Made by a program: the position numbers and the translations under genes. From Vreelandella olivaria (GTDB lineage: Bacteria; Pseudomonadota; Gammaproteobacteria; Pseudomonadales; Halomonadaceae): DNA of 64,000 nt. The stretch is from positions 4,588,001 to 4,652,000 of the forward strand of contig AP019416.1 of NCBI GenBank assembly GCA_004295565.1, written 5' to 3'. Of this stretch, positions 21,313-30,208 are shown piece by piece. Under the pieces are notes generated by a model, which worked only from the letters and a program-made list of their open reading frames with translations, had not been told where the DNA came from and did not search any database. Position 1 is the stretch's first letter. Every line of letters starts with the position of its first letter.

Positions 21313-22055
21313 TTAGAGTGATTCAAGCCACTTGTGTGCCGTTTCTAACAAGCGATAACGACGCTCAGGCCGCCCTACATCACCATAGCCCAGCTCAGCG
21401 CTCACTGCCTGCTCGGCAACTAAAAACTCTAAATAGCGGCGGGCGGTTGAACGGCTGGCGCCCATGGTGCGTGCCATCTGCATGGCGGTGAGAGAGTCGG
21501 GGGCGTCGGCCAGGGCATCAATCACCCGGCGCAGCGTCAGCCGATCAATCCCTTTGGGCAGGGCTTGAGACAGCGTTTGGTTGTTAGCACGCAACGGCTC
21601 GCCGGGCTTCAGGCGCGCCAATACGGAATCCAATTCATCCTGATTCATCTCAGCCCGGTTGGCCAAGGCTTCACGCTCGAGGCGAAAGCGGGTCAGCATC
21701 TGTGTCATCCGCGCGGCTTCAATGGGTTTGATCAGGTAGTCGAATACCCCGCCGCGCAGCGCTCGCTAATGGTTTCCACTTCACGGGCAGCGGTAACCAT
21801 GACGATATCCACATGCACATAGTCGCGGCGAATCGCCCATAGCAGCTCCAAGCCTTCAACGTCGGGAAGATAGGCGTCGAGCAAAATCAAATGGATGCTG
21901 GCGGACTGCTCCGCCATGATCGCCTTGGCTTCACTACCGTTACGCGCCATGCCCACTACATAAAAGCCATCGCTCTGCTCAATAAAGGCCCTGTGGATAT
22001 CGGCAATGCGAAAATCGTCTTCAACGACCAGAATGCCGTACTCTCCATCAGCCAT
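21313..22055 (-). CDS. CitB/DcuR-family response regulator (one frameshift)
   Basis: The regulator of a two-component system that probably controls tctCBA. The receiver domain has acidic residues (VVEDDFRIADIH), the phospho-acceptor Asp in LILLDAYLPDVEGL and VTAAREVET. At about 21762 one base is missing (expected SEALRGGVFDYLIKP). After it the linker and C-terminal helix-turn-helix follow (TAMQMARTMGASRSTARRYL). The corrected length of about 247 residues fits the family. The kinase gene lies 22 bp upstream on the same strand. Confidence 0.9.
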
Positions 22056-22077
22056 TGCCTTCCCCTAGCCGTTGTGG

Positions 22078-23769
22078 TCACTGTTTTTGAGATTGTTTTT
22101 GAGACTGCTTTTGGCACAGCGAGCGGTCTAGCACCGCGATAAAGCACGCGCCGCCCAGCTCGCTCTCTTCCAGCGTCACAGCACCGCCGTGCTGGCGACA
22201 CAGCCTGGCCACCAGCGCCAAGCCAATGCCCTGGTGTTTGCCCGTTTTGGTCGAAAAACCTTCCTGGAAAATCGATTCGGCGAGCTGGGCAGGTACTCCG
22301 GGCCCGTTGTCCTCCACTTCGATCAACAGCTGCTCGCCCAAGTCGGTGAAAAACAGGTGTACTTTAGGCGCTTTGCTCGGCCCATTCAGCGCTGCGTGGC
22401 AGGCGTTGTCCAGCAAGTTACCCACTACGCTCATCATCACTTCTTGACCGGTCGGAGTCAGCGGGCAGGAGAGCGAGCTTTGCTCATCGATTTCCAACGC
22501 CACACCCAGTTCCCGCGCGCGGGTCAGTTTACCCAGTAGCGTACCGCTAAGCACGGCGTCGGCCACGTTGCGCATTAAAAGCTCATCTGCGCCTGGGCAC
22601 GTTCGGTCTCCTGGTGGATCAGCGCCAAAGCCTCCTCAATACGCTCCAGCTGCAGCAACCCAGAGATGGTGTAGAGCTTATTGGAAAACTCATGGGCCTG
22701 AGCGCGTAGCATATCCACATCACGGCTGGCTTGGGTTAACGCTTGGAGAGATCCACGATCTCGCGACGGCTGCGGAAAGTGGCCACCGCCCCTCAATCTC
22801 GCCTTCGTGCAGTATCGGCACGCGGTTGACCACCACCGGGTGATCGCCCAACCACATCTCCTGGTCAAACTCCTGCTCACCACGCCGGAGCACCTCAAGA
22901 AGCCGCGAATTAGGCACGATCTCGCGGATGGGTTGCCCTAGCAGCACATGCTCATCGTCCAGGTTGAGAAAGCGCCGTGCCTGCTGATTCACCAAGGTGA
23001 TGTGCCCTTCACGATTAACCGCCAGAATACCTTCGTGGATCGACTGTAAAATAGCCTCTTTCTCCATGGCCAAGCGGGCTATTTCGTAGGGTTCCAGGCC
23101 TAGAATGACCTTTTTGAGGTGCTGCGACAGCCAGTAAGCACCGGCAAAGCCGAGACAAATCATCAGTGCCACCAGCGCCCAGCCAAAGCTGTTGTAGCGG
23201 GCGACGTCCATGGCCACGCGATCCATCATAAAACCGACGGACACCAGGCCGATGATATTGCCCTCTTCGTCCCAGATAGGCGCTTTGCCGCGAATGGCGG
23301 TGCCCAATGACCCGGTCGCCTCAGAGACATAAAACTGGCCATGGATCAGCGCCTGGTCATTATCGCCACCCACCATTGGCTGGCCAATCCGCTCCGGCAG
23401 AGGGTGGGAGTAGCGAATACTTCGCGCGTTGCCCACGACAACATAACGCGCCCCCGTTTCATGGCGAACGCGCTCCGCCAGGGGCTGAATAATGAAAGAG
23501 GGGTCGGGGATCGCAAAGGCATTGATTATTTGCGGCATCGACGCCACCGTTTTGGCCACTGCCAGCGCTCGCTCGCCCATCTGCTGGCTAATAATTTCCG
23601 CCTTGCGATGATTGAGATACGTACCCTGTGCCAGTAGCATGCCTGCCAACAGAAACCCGACTAACAGCATTACCTGAAGGCGAAAACTGCGTTTGTACCA
23701 GCTGCGTCTTGCGCGGGTGCGTCGCCAGCGCTGCAGGTCGGCTAACGTTCGGGGGCGAGAAGCGCTCAT
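22078..23769 (-). CDS. CitA/DcuS-family sensor histidine kinase (three frameshifts)
   Basis: A membrane sensor for an external carboxylate, partner of the adjacent CitB-type regulator. It starts at ATG 23769 (MSASRPRTLADLQRW). There are two membrane helices (LQVMLLVGFLLAGMLLAQG; FGWALVALMICLGFAGAYW) around a periplasmic Cache/PAS domain. A cytoplasmic PAS follows (ILQSIHEGILAVNREG), then the H-box QAHEFSNKLYTISGLLQL, and an ATPase domain with VEDNGPGVP and HQGIGLALV. Single-base losses lie at 22789-22792 (C4), about 22745 and 22577-22580 (A4). Joining them restores about 560 residues. Confidence 0.9.
22081..22116. repeat. Three 12-bp tandem repeats at the kinase C-terminus
   Basis: Three near-copies of ctgtttttgaga encode a QKQ/SQKQ tail (about 10 residues) at the end of the sensor kinase. 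It is probably a slippage expansion. Confidence 0.6.
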
Positions 23770-23893
23770 AGGTAGACTCAAAATGCGTGACCGCACCATT
23801 ATGGCACGCGCTAGCCAACGGCGTAATCGCCGTCACCCTAAAGTCATCGTTCGCTGATATAATGGCGTAATGCCGAAACCAAGGAGGGATGTT

Positions 23894-24639
23894 GTGGCGA
23901 TCGTTCGATGGATACTCTTGCTGGCCTGCTGGCCCCTGTGGTTAGCCGCGGCGTATGCCAATCCGTTTTATGGCCCTCCCCCTCCGCCTGATGATGCCCC
24001 TGTGTTTAGCGGCGATGCTGAACTGGGTTTTACCCACCTTTCAGGCAACACCAACAGCCAGACGCTGATTGGTAAAACGCTACTGACCTGGCTGACCGGC
24101 AACTTCACCTACTCGCTGCGTGGAGAGGTGCGTAACGTTACCAAGGATGACGAGACCAGTGCCGAGCAGTACCTGGTGTCAGGACGCGAACGCTATGAAC
24201 TGGATGGCCCGCACTATCTCTTTGGCTTTGCCCGCTGGGAGAAAGATCGTTTTGCCGGTTACGATCAGCAGCTCTCTGCGATTGGCGGCTACGGGCGCCA
24301 GATTCTGGAGAACGACACCCATACCCTGTCGCTGGAAGCGGGCCCGGGCTATCGTCATGACCGACTGCGCGAGTACGATGATGAACGCTTAATGGTGACT
24401 TACACCGCGCTGGACTATCGCTGGGGTTTTCGGACTACGCCGATATTCAGCAGGAAATGTCGGTGGAGTATACCGACCAAAACACCACCTCTCGGTCGCT
24501 GACAGCGCTTACAGCACGGCTCAACTCAAAGCTATCGCTGCGCTTATCGCACGAAATAAAGCATAATTCACAGCCACCTGACGACACCAATGTGCGCACC
24601 GATACGACCACCAGCGCGTCTTTGCTCTATCGTTGGTAA
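23894..24639 (+). CDS. DUF481 family outer-membrane protein (YdiY-like), one frameshift
   Basis: A predicted secreted, outer-membrane barrel protein of unknown function. I chose GTG 23894, which follows AAGGAGG with a 6-7 base gap and gives the signal peptide MAIVRWILLLACWPLWLAAA. An ATG at 23870 lies upstream of that ribosome site. DUF481 features are FSGDAELGFTHLSGNTNSQT near the start and repeated aromatic strands. At the T4 run 24427-24430 one T is missing (expected WGFSDYADIQQEMSVEY). The C-terminus ends in an outer-membrane-type LLYRW. It is convergent with the ABC importer. Confidence 0.85.
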
Positions 24640-24652
24640 GCCCCATACTGAC

Positions 24653-25421
24653 TTAGCGATTCTGCCCCCGGTGCGCCCACCCGGTCATCCGTTTCTCCAG
24701 TTGAGCAAACAGTTCGTACATCACCATGGCCATGGCGCTGATCACCAGCAGCCCCGCAAAGACCAGCCCCATACGCATTTGCGAACCGGCACTCATCATC
24801 AGATAGCCAATACCCTGATTGGAAGCGACGGTTTCTGACACCACCGTGCCCACGAACGCCAGGGTAATGGCGACTTTCAGCGAGGCAAAAAGTAGGGCAG
24901 CGAGCGCGGCAGGCCTACTTTTAACAACACATCCATACGTCGCGCGCCCAGTACCCGCAGTACGTCTTCCATCTCGGGCTCCAGCGTGGCTAAACCAGTC
25001 GCCACGTTGACCACAATGGGGAAAAAGCAGATCAAAAGGCGGTGAGAATAGCCGGCACTGAACCGATCCCAAACCAGACGACCAGGATGGGCACAAAAGC
25101 CACTTTGGGGATGGCATTAAAGCCCACCAGCAGCGGGTAGCAGGCGTTATACAGAAAGCGCGAAGAGCCGATAATAAAGCCCAACACCAGCCCCACGGCA
25201 ACGCCCAGGCCAAAGCCAATCAGCGTTGTCCAGAAGGTTTGCCAGGAGTGCATGGCGATAGGCCCGGAATAGGTCACCAACGCCTGAGCCGTCTCCAAGG
25301 CACTAGGGAAGATAAAGCTGGGCACATCAAACACCCGCACCGTGACTTCCCAAATAATGACCAGAGCGACCACGGCGACCCACGGCGCCAGCCGTTCAAT
25401 TAACGGATTATTTTTTGACAT
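24653..25421 (-). CDS. ABC transporter permease, SsuC/NMT1-importer type (two frameshifts)
   Basis: The inner-membrane permease of a binding-protein-dependent importer. The start ATG 25421 (MSKNNPLIERLAPWV) follows AAAGG. Helices and the coupling region are visible (PLLVGFNAIPKVAFVPILVV, WFGIGSVPAI). The frame slips at A4 25034-25037 (expected LTAFLICFFPIVVNV) and near 24909. The second half has ARRMDVLL, then FASLKVAITLAFVGTVVSET, and ends KRMTGWAHRG. It is the last gene of a three-gene importer operon. Confidence 0.87.
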
Positions 25422-25435
25422 GAGCGCGCCTTTCA

Positions 25436-26216
25436 TTAAGTACTGCGTACTTCACCAATCTGAGCACGCAGTGCCTGCACCAGATCAATAAAGGGTTTTT
25501 CATAGGAGGTTTCCAGCGCACGGGGCGCGGCATTTCGATGGAACGCCGCTCAATCACCCGGCCGGGGCGACGGCTCATGATATAGACCGTATCCGCCAGA
25601 AACGCCGCTTCGCGCAGGTCGTGGGTCACCAGTACTACCGTAAAACGCTGTGCTTCCCACAGGTCGCGCAGCACGCACCACAACTCTTCGCGGGTAAAGG
25701 CATCCAGCGCTCCGAACGGCTCATCCAGCATTAGCAAACGCGGCTGGTGAATCAGCGCCCGGCAGATCGAGGCCCGCTGCTGCATACCGCCGGAAAGCTG
25801 CCATGGGTATTGGTCTTCGTAGCCGTCCAGCCCCACGGTCTTGAGCAACTTGCGCGCCCAGCCGACAAACTCTTCACGCCGTTTACGAAACTGATGGCGG
25901 TAAGGTTTGACGATTTCCAGCGGCAGCAGGACGTTATCCAACGTAGTGCGCCAGGGCAGCAGGTTAGCGTTTTGAAACGCCATACCGGAGATTTTCAGTG
26001 GCCCGGTCACCGGCTCTCCATCCACACGTACGGCACCAGTGGTGGGCGCATGCAGACCGGTGCAGAGCTTCATAAAGGTCGATTTACCGCAGCCGGACGG
26101 CCCTACGAAAGCGACGAACTCGCCTTCGTGGATGCTTAGGTTGATATCTTCAATGGCGTTGCCCGACCCATCGTAGGCCAGGCTAACGTCATCAAAGGTG
26201 ACAAGGCTGCCGACAT
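25436..26216 (-). CDS. ABC transporter ATP-binding protein, SsuB/TauB type (two frameshifts)
   Basis: The ATPase of the NMT1-type importer. Motifs are Walker A GPSGCGKST, Q-loop AFQNANLLPW, signature LSGGMQQRASICRAL and Walker B LLMLDEPFGALD, with the switch VTHDLREAAFLAD. The natural start is ATG 26216, four bases after the upstream stop, but it needs one extra C near 26205 (MSAALVTFDDVSL). A second loss at G4 25522-25525 alters the tail, where EKPFIDLVQALRAQIGEV is expected. Its restored stop overlaps an ATG upstream of the permease start. Confidence 0.88.
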
Positions 26217-26218
26217 GC

Positions 26219-27312
26219 TTATTCGCCCTCGGCCGGAAACAGCATGCGTTCTTCCTGGGGTGGTAAGTAGTTTGAACTGAACACCTGATCGGGAGAGGGA
26301 ATTGATGTGAGGTCGTAAGCATCGGCAACCAGTTGAATCGCCTCAGCCAAACGCTCGTCATCCACCCCGCCCACGCCATTTTCGCGCACTTCTGCGGTAT
26401 CGACGACGCCATCCAGAGCGAGTTTTAAGCGCCGAGTTTCCATTTCCACATTGATCAAGCCGTCGCGGTTTTTAACATACTCAATAGCGGCCTCGGGGTC
26501 GGCAATGGTGTCGCCGAGAGCACGGTTGAAGGCGCGTAAAAGCCTTTCACGGCGTCTGGATTAGCTTCGGCGAATGCTTCGCTGGCGATGATGGCGTTGC
26601 CGTATAACGGCACGCCGTAGTCGGGGAACGGCATGATGGTCAGTTCCTCTTCACTCATACCGCGCTCCTCAAGATTGAGCAGGCTGGTGAAGTAGAAGCC
26701 GGTGATCGCATCCACATCGCCCCGGGTTAACAGCGTTTCGCGCAGCGTGGGGTCGACGTTTTGCCACTCCACCGCGTCGGCGTCCAGATCATTGGCAGCG
26801 GCAAACACGCCCCAGGCACGGTAGCCGGTATCGAAGGTGGGGGCAGCAATGGTTTTACCGGCCAAATCCGCCGGGTTCTCGATCCCGCGGTCTTTGCGGC
26901 CAAACACTGCCGCGGGGGTACCATCATAGACGATATAGACGCCCTGAATGCCGGGCCCATCGGGGTTTTCAGCGAGAAACTCGACCAGCGCATTAAGATC
27001 GCCAAAGCCCATTTCATAGGCCCCGGACGCCACCCGGTTAATTGCCCCTGCCGAACCACTGCCGGAGTCGATTTGAACGTCCAGCCCCTCATCGGCGAAG
27101 TAGCCTTTCTCTGCGGCCATTAAAAACGGCGCGGAGGGGCCTTCAAAGCGCCAATCCAGCTGAAAGCGTATCTGGGTGACGTCGGCATGGCTGACAGCCG
27201 GGATTAAAACCAACGCTGCTGCGCAGCCTGTGAGCAGGCGCGCAGGAGAGAAACCGGTAGAAAAATCGAGTATTGCAGTAAAGGAGCGTAGTATCGAAGC
27301 GGGCGTCATCAT
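26219..27312 (-). CDS. NMT1/THI5-like ABC transporter substrate-binding protein (one frameshift)
   Basis: A periplasmic binding protein of the SsuA/NMT1 superfamily. I favour ATG 27312 (MMTPASILRSF), with AAGG about 10 bases upstream; an in-frame ATG at 27321 is also possible. A signal peptide precedes HADVTQIRFQLDW, the NMT1 hallmark. Next come the ligand-loop segments GYFADEGLDVQIDSGSGSA and GYEMGFGD-like. One T is missing at A4 26538-26541 (expected VKGFLRAFNRALGD). Ligand is unknown; relatives bind pyrimidines, taurine or hydroxymethylpyrimidine. A sigma-54-type promoter upstream suggests a nitrogen-containing ligand. Confidence 0.88.
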
Positions 27313-27324
27313 GGTCAGCATACC

Positions 27325-27334
27325 TTGTATACAA
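27325..27334. promoter_or_regulatory. Palindromic operator candidate at the importer operon start
   Basis: A perfect 10-bp palindrome, ttgtatacaa, overlaps the leader just upstream of the SBP start. The form suits a GntR-family (FCD) regulator, but no such gene is adjacent. Confidence 0.35.
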
Positions 27335-27349
27335 AATATGCTTTAGCGT

Positions 27350-27365
27350 TGCAGCAATGCTGCCA
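27350..27365 (-). promoter_or_regulatory. Sigma-54-type promoter candidate of the NMT1-type importer
   Basis: On the minus strand the sequence is TGGCAG-CATTG-CTGCA: -24 GG and -12 GC at exact spacing, with one deviation (C for T). The predicted start site is about 25 bases before the SBP gene. Confidence 0.55.
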
Positions 27366-27442
27366 TTTTAAATTTTTTATTTTCTTATCAAAGTATTAGG
27401 CAACAATTTCAGCCATCACACGCGACTCCATATCGCCAATAT

Positions 27443-27470
27443 GGTGCATTTGCACCCAAACATCGCACCA
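27443..27470. promoter_or_regulatory. NtrC-like half-sites upstream of the importer promoter
   Basis: A perfect palindrome ggtgcatttgcacc (27443-27456) and a gcacca half-site (27465) lie 80-105 bp upstream of the sigma-54-type promoter. They carry the same half-sites found upstream of ureD and urtA. Confidence 0.4.
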
Positions 27471-27482
27471 ATATAAAACATG

Positions 27483-27512
27483 TTAGACCTTGGTCTAAAT
27501 TGGCGGTATACT
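27483..27512 (+). promoter_or_regulatory. Promoter with overlapping palindrome for a very short transcript
   Basis: The palindrome ttagacc-tt-ggtctaa (27483-27498) overlaps the -35 region of a good -10 box, tatact (27507-27512). The predicted start is about 27519, directly ahead of a terminator. Confidence 0.4.
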
Positions 27513-27531
27513 ATGACCAGTTTCTGTCCTC

Positions 27532-27559
27532 GCGCCATTCCTTGAATGGCGCTTTTTTT
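27532..27559 (+). terminator. Strong Rho-independent terminator about 15 bases after a promoter
   Basis: gcgccattc-ctt-gaatggcgc is followed by seven T. It would end a transcript of only about 40 nt. The remaining bases to 27894 contain no gene I can recognise. Confidence 0.75.
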
Positions 27560-27894
27560 ATCTGCTATTTCACCTGTTTGATCAATAACTTCCTTGGCCA
27601 CCCTGCGGCGTTAGACTGCTTAACGGCACACTTGATCGCATTAGTATTAGATCGTCAGCTTCAACTGCTGCTTTTGCTGACGCTCTTTATTGCCGTTGGT
27701 TTGGTCATAACCCAGCCGCTAAAGCCACAATCGGCAATCTAGATGCACCAGAAATGAGCACGTTTAAGCAGCTTTCAATCATTCTGTGTACACGGATAGC
27801 TGGCGGTGAGGTATTTTTGCCGCGGTGACTCAATGAGCTACGCCATGGTTTGCGAGTAAGGCATTAGTGACTAACCTGCGCTACGGTGCCTCTC

Positions 27895-28713
27895 TTATAG
27901 CCCTTCCAGCAGGCGCAGAATCATCTGCGGCTGCTGGTTGGCCTGGGCCAGCATAGCGATGCCTGCCTGCTGCAGAATCTGCGCACGAATAAGGTTGGAA
28001 ACTTCCTTGGCGTAATCGGCATCCTGAATACGCGACCGTGCAGCGGACGTGTTGATAATGTTGGTATTAAGCCCATCAATCACGCTTTCAAAGCGATTCT
28101 GAACGGCGCCCATATAGCTGCGCTGACGATCTACGCGCTTGATAGCGTCATCCATGACCGCCAGCGGGCTCTCTGTCGCGCTTCCTTCCAAAACGCTAAA
28201 GCCCTCCAGGCCCAGCGCCAGCAAGCTCATCCCTTCAAAACGCACCGCAATGACATTGCCATCGCTAGCACCCACCTGAATATTTAGCGATTTTGACTCA
28301 TCAATCAGCCCAATGCCGTTGAAATTACTCTGTTTGGCGATGCGCTCAATCTCTTCTAAACGTTGATCGATTTCATCTTGGATAGAAACAAGGTCATCGG
28401 AAGAGTTGGTGTCGTTAGCCGCTTGTACACTCAGCTCACGGATACGCTGCAGGTTGTCGTTAATCTGATTGAGCGAGCCTTCCGCCGTCTGCACCATTGA
28501 AATGCCATCATTAGTGTTACGGATAGCTTGGGTCATACCTTTGATTTGCGCCGTCATGCGGTTGGCAATCGCTTGACCAGCGGCGTCATCCTTCGCGCTA
28601 TTGATGCGCAACCCAGAAGAGAGGCGCTGCATGGCGGTCTGCATGGATTGCTGACTGCCGCGCAGATTATTCTGCACGATAAGCGACATCACATTGGTAT
28701 TTAGGCTGAGCAA
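27895..28713 (-). CDS. Flagellin (short, D0-D1 type)
   Basis: A filament protein of 272 residues with intact frame. I read the start as TTG 28713 (LSLNTNVMSLIVQNNL), because GGAGG lies 6 bases upstream. The N-terminal D0/D1 reads RLSSGLRINSAKDDAAGQAI, then DGISMVQTAEGSL, and the TLR5-type region QRIRELSVQAAND. The C-terminal D1/D0 reads DADYAKEVSNLIRAQILQQA. The central variable domain is very small. It is isolated from other flagellar structural genes here. A sigma-28-like -10 box lies upstream, inside the 3' end of folK. Confidence 0.93.
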   Translation of the reverse strand: MLSLNTNVMSLIVQNNLRGSQQSMQTAMQRLSSGLRINSAKDDAAGQAIANRMTAQIKGMTQAIRNTNDGISMVQTAEGSLNQINDNLQRIRELSVQAANDTNSSDDLVSIQDEIDQRLEEIERIAKQSNFNGIGLIDESKSLNIQVGASDGNVIAVRFEGMSLLALGLEGFSVLEGSATESPLAVMDDAIKRVDRQRSYMGAVQNRFESVIDGLNTNIINTSAARSRIQDADYAKEVSNLIRAQILQQAGIAMLAQANQQPQMILRLLEGL

Positions 28714-28766
28714 CGCACGCCTCCGGGAGAAATGAGCCCACCTCGAATCCGGCAGCTATAGAGCTA

Positions 28767-28774
28767 TTATCGGC
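28767..28774 (-). promoter_or_regulatory. Sigma-28 -10 box upstream of flagellin
   Basis: On the minus strand GCCGATAA is an exact sigma-28 -10 match, about 55 bases before the flagellin start. The -35 region is weak. Confidence 0.6.
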
Positions 28775-28787
28775 CCAGCAGCAAACA

Positions 28788-29233
28788 TCATGAGCGTTTT
28801 TGATGCTCAAGGCTGCGGCCACTGCTGGCCAGCACTTCATCAACAGGTTTTTTCACGTAATCGTGTCGATAGTAACCGTCATCGACCACCTCCCCATCCC
28901 AGGCCACAATGTCTAGATCCATGGTGCGTGGCCCCGACTTAATCGCCCCCGCACTCGGCCCAAGCGATCCTCCACCCCTTTGAGATAAGCCCGAAAGGCC
29001 TCACGCTCAAGCGGCGTGCTCACCAAAAGCGCGGCATTGAGGAAGTCGGGCTGATGCTGGTATCCCACCGGCCGGGTGCGAATCGTTTTGGAGCAGGCTA
29101 ACAGATTGCATTCGCGACTAATGATATCAAGCGCCTGAACCACATAGCGGTCAGGATCAATATTAGAACCTAGAGAGATCAAGCACTCATGGAGCGGAGC
29201 AGAGTGGGCGGCAGACAGCGTCGTTGGAGGCAT
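28788..29233 (-). CDS. folK: HPPK, 2-amino-4-hydroxy-6-hydroxymethyldihydropteridine pyrophosphokinase (one frameshift)
   Basis: HPPK transfers pyrophosphate to hydroxymethyldihydropterin in folate synthesis. The start ATG 29233 follows AGGA. CLISLGSNIDPDRYV and RTRPVGYQHQPDFLNAALLV are family motifs. One G is missing at C5 28946-28950; the expected continuation is VRGAIKSGPRTMDLDIVAWD, supplying the Mg-binding Asp pair. The corrected protein ends SSGRSLEHQKRS at TGA 28788. It is divergent from folM, so the two share a promoter region. Confidence 0.85.
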
Positions 29234-29399
29234 AGCGACATCCTGTTAAACGTGACGTCTCGTAGAGCATCCTGGGAGTAGGACATTTCTACTTCTACTC
29301 CTAAGCTAGCGCTTCGTGCAAGCTGTGTATAAGTTGTTGACAAACGTTTCACTCACGCAGAAAGTCTTCCCATACCAATAAAACAGTAGGGAACGCTCT

Positions 29400-30146
29400 A
29401 TGTGCCATCAAGCTGCTCTGGTAACCGGCGGCGCCACCCGCTTGGGTCGCTACTTCTCCGAAGCTCTGGCCGATGCGGGCTACGACATTGCTTTACACGT
29501 TAATCGCTCGCGAGAGGAGGCCGAAGAGGTCGCCAGGGGTATCCGTGCCAAAGGGCGGGAGTGCGCAATATTCTCCTGCGATTTTTTAAACGACGATTTA
29601 AACGCCTTAATCCAGTCGGTCAAGCAGCGATTCCCTGGGCTTAACCTGCTGCTGAACAGCGCCTCCGCCTATGAATCAGCGCCGATTGCGACGACTGAGC
29701 TTGCGATGCTGGAAACCCAGTTCAGGGTCAATATGTTTACCCCACTGCTGCTCACCCGACACTTTGCCGAAACCGTTCAAGAGGGCCAGGTGATCAATAT
29801 CATTGATAATAAAGTGGCCTATCACCAATACCCTTACGCAGCGTATCTGCTCTCGAAAAAAAGCCTGGCGGAGATGACTCGTATGGCAGCATTGGAATTC
29901 TCTCCGCACATCCGCATTAACGGCATCGCCCCTGGCGTAATACTGCCTGCCTCCCAGCGTACCAGCGACTATATTAAGTGGCGTATTGAAGGCATTCCGC
30001 TGAAACGTCAGGGCGATCCGGATCATCTTGTACAAGCTTTGCACTATTTATTGGACAACCTCTTTGTGACGGGACAGATCCTGTTTGTCGATGGCGGGGA
30101 GTCGATCAACCTGGAGGGGCGTCACTCGGAAAACTACTCTGCTTAA
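29400..30146 (+). CDS. folM: Dihydromonapterin/dihydrofolate reductase-like SDR, FolM
   Basis: A 248-residue short-chain dehydrogenase, intact. The start ATG 29400 follows AGGGA. It has the nucleotide-binding glycine motif ALVTGGATRLGRYFS, LLLNSAS, and the catalytic Tyr-x3-Lys as YAAYLLSKKSLAEM. The C-terminus reads FVTGQILFVDGGESI. The divergent pairing with folK supports a pterin role as FolM, reducing dihydromonapterin or dihydrofolate. It could alternatively be another SDR; the context makes FolM the best call. Confidence 0.82.
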   Translation: MCHQAALVTGGATRLGRYFSEALADAGYDIALHVNRSREEAEEVARGIRAKGRECAIFSCDFLNDDLNALIQSVKQRFPGLNLLLNSASAYESAPIATTELAMLETQFRVNMFTPLLLTRHFAETVQEGQVINIIDNKVAYHQYPYAAYLLSKKSLAEMTRMAALEFSPHIRINGIAPGVILPASQRTSDYIKWRIEGIPLKRQGDPDHLVQALHYLLDNLFVTGQILFVDGGESINLEGRHSENYSA

Positions 30147-30159
30147 CTGCTCCAAACGC

Positions 30160-30187
30160 AGCGGGGCCACCCGAAGGCGGCCCCGCT
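30160..30187. terminator. Bidirectional terminator between folM and the MscS gene
   Basis: agcggggcc (30160-30168) pairs with ggccccgct (30179-30187) between two convergent genes. Confidence 0.65.
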
Positions 30188-30208
30188 TAAGGCTAAGATG
30201 AACACCGT

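Noticed and set aside
27500-27742. Small hydrophobic ORF on the plus strand from TTG 27500
   Set aside because: It reads straight through a strong terminator, has no ribosome site and resembles no family I know.
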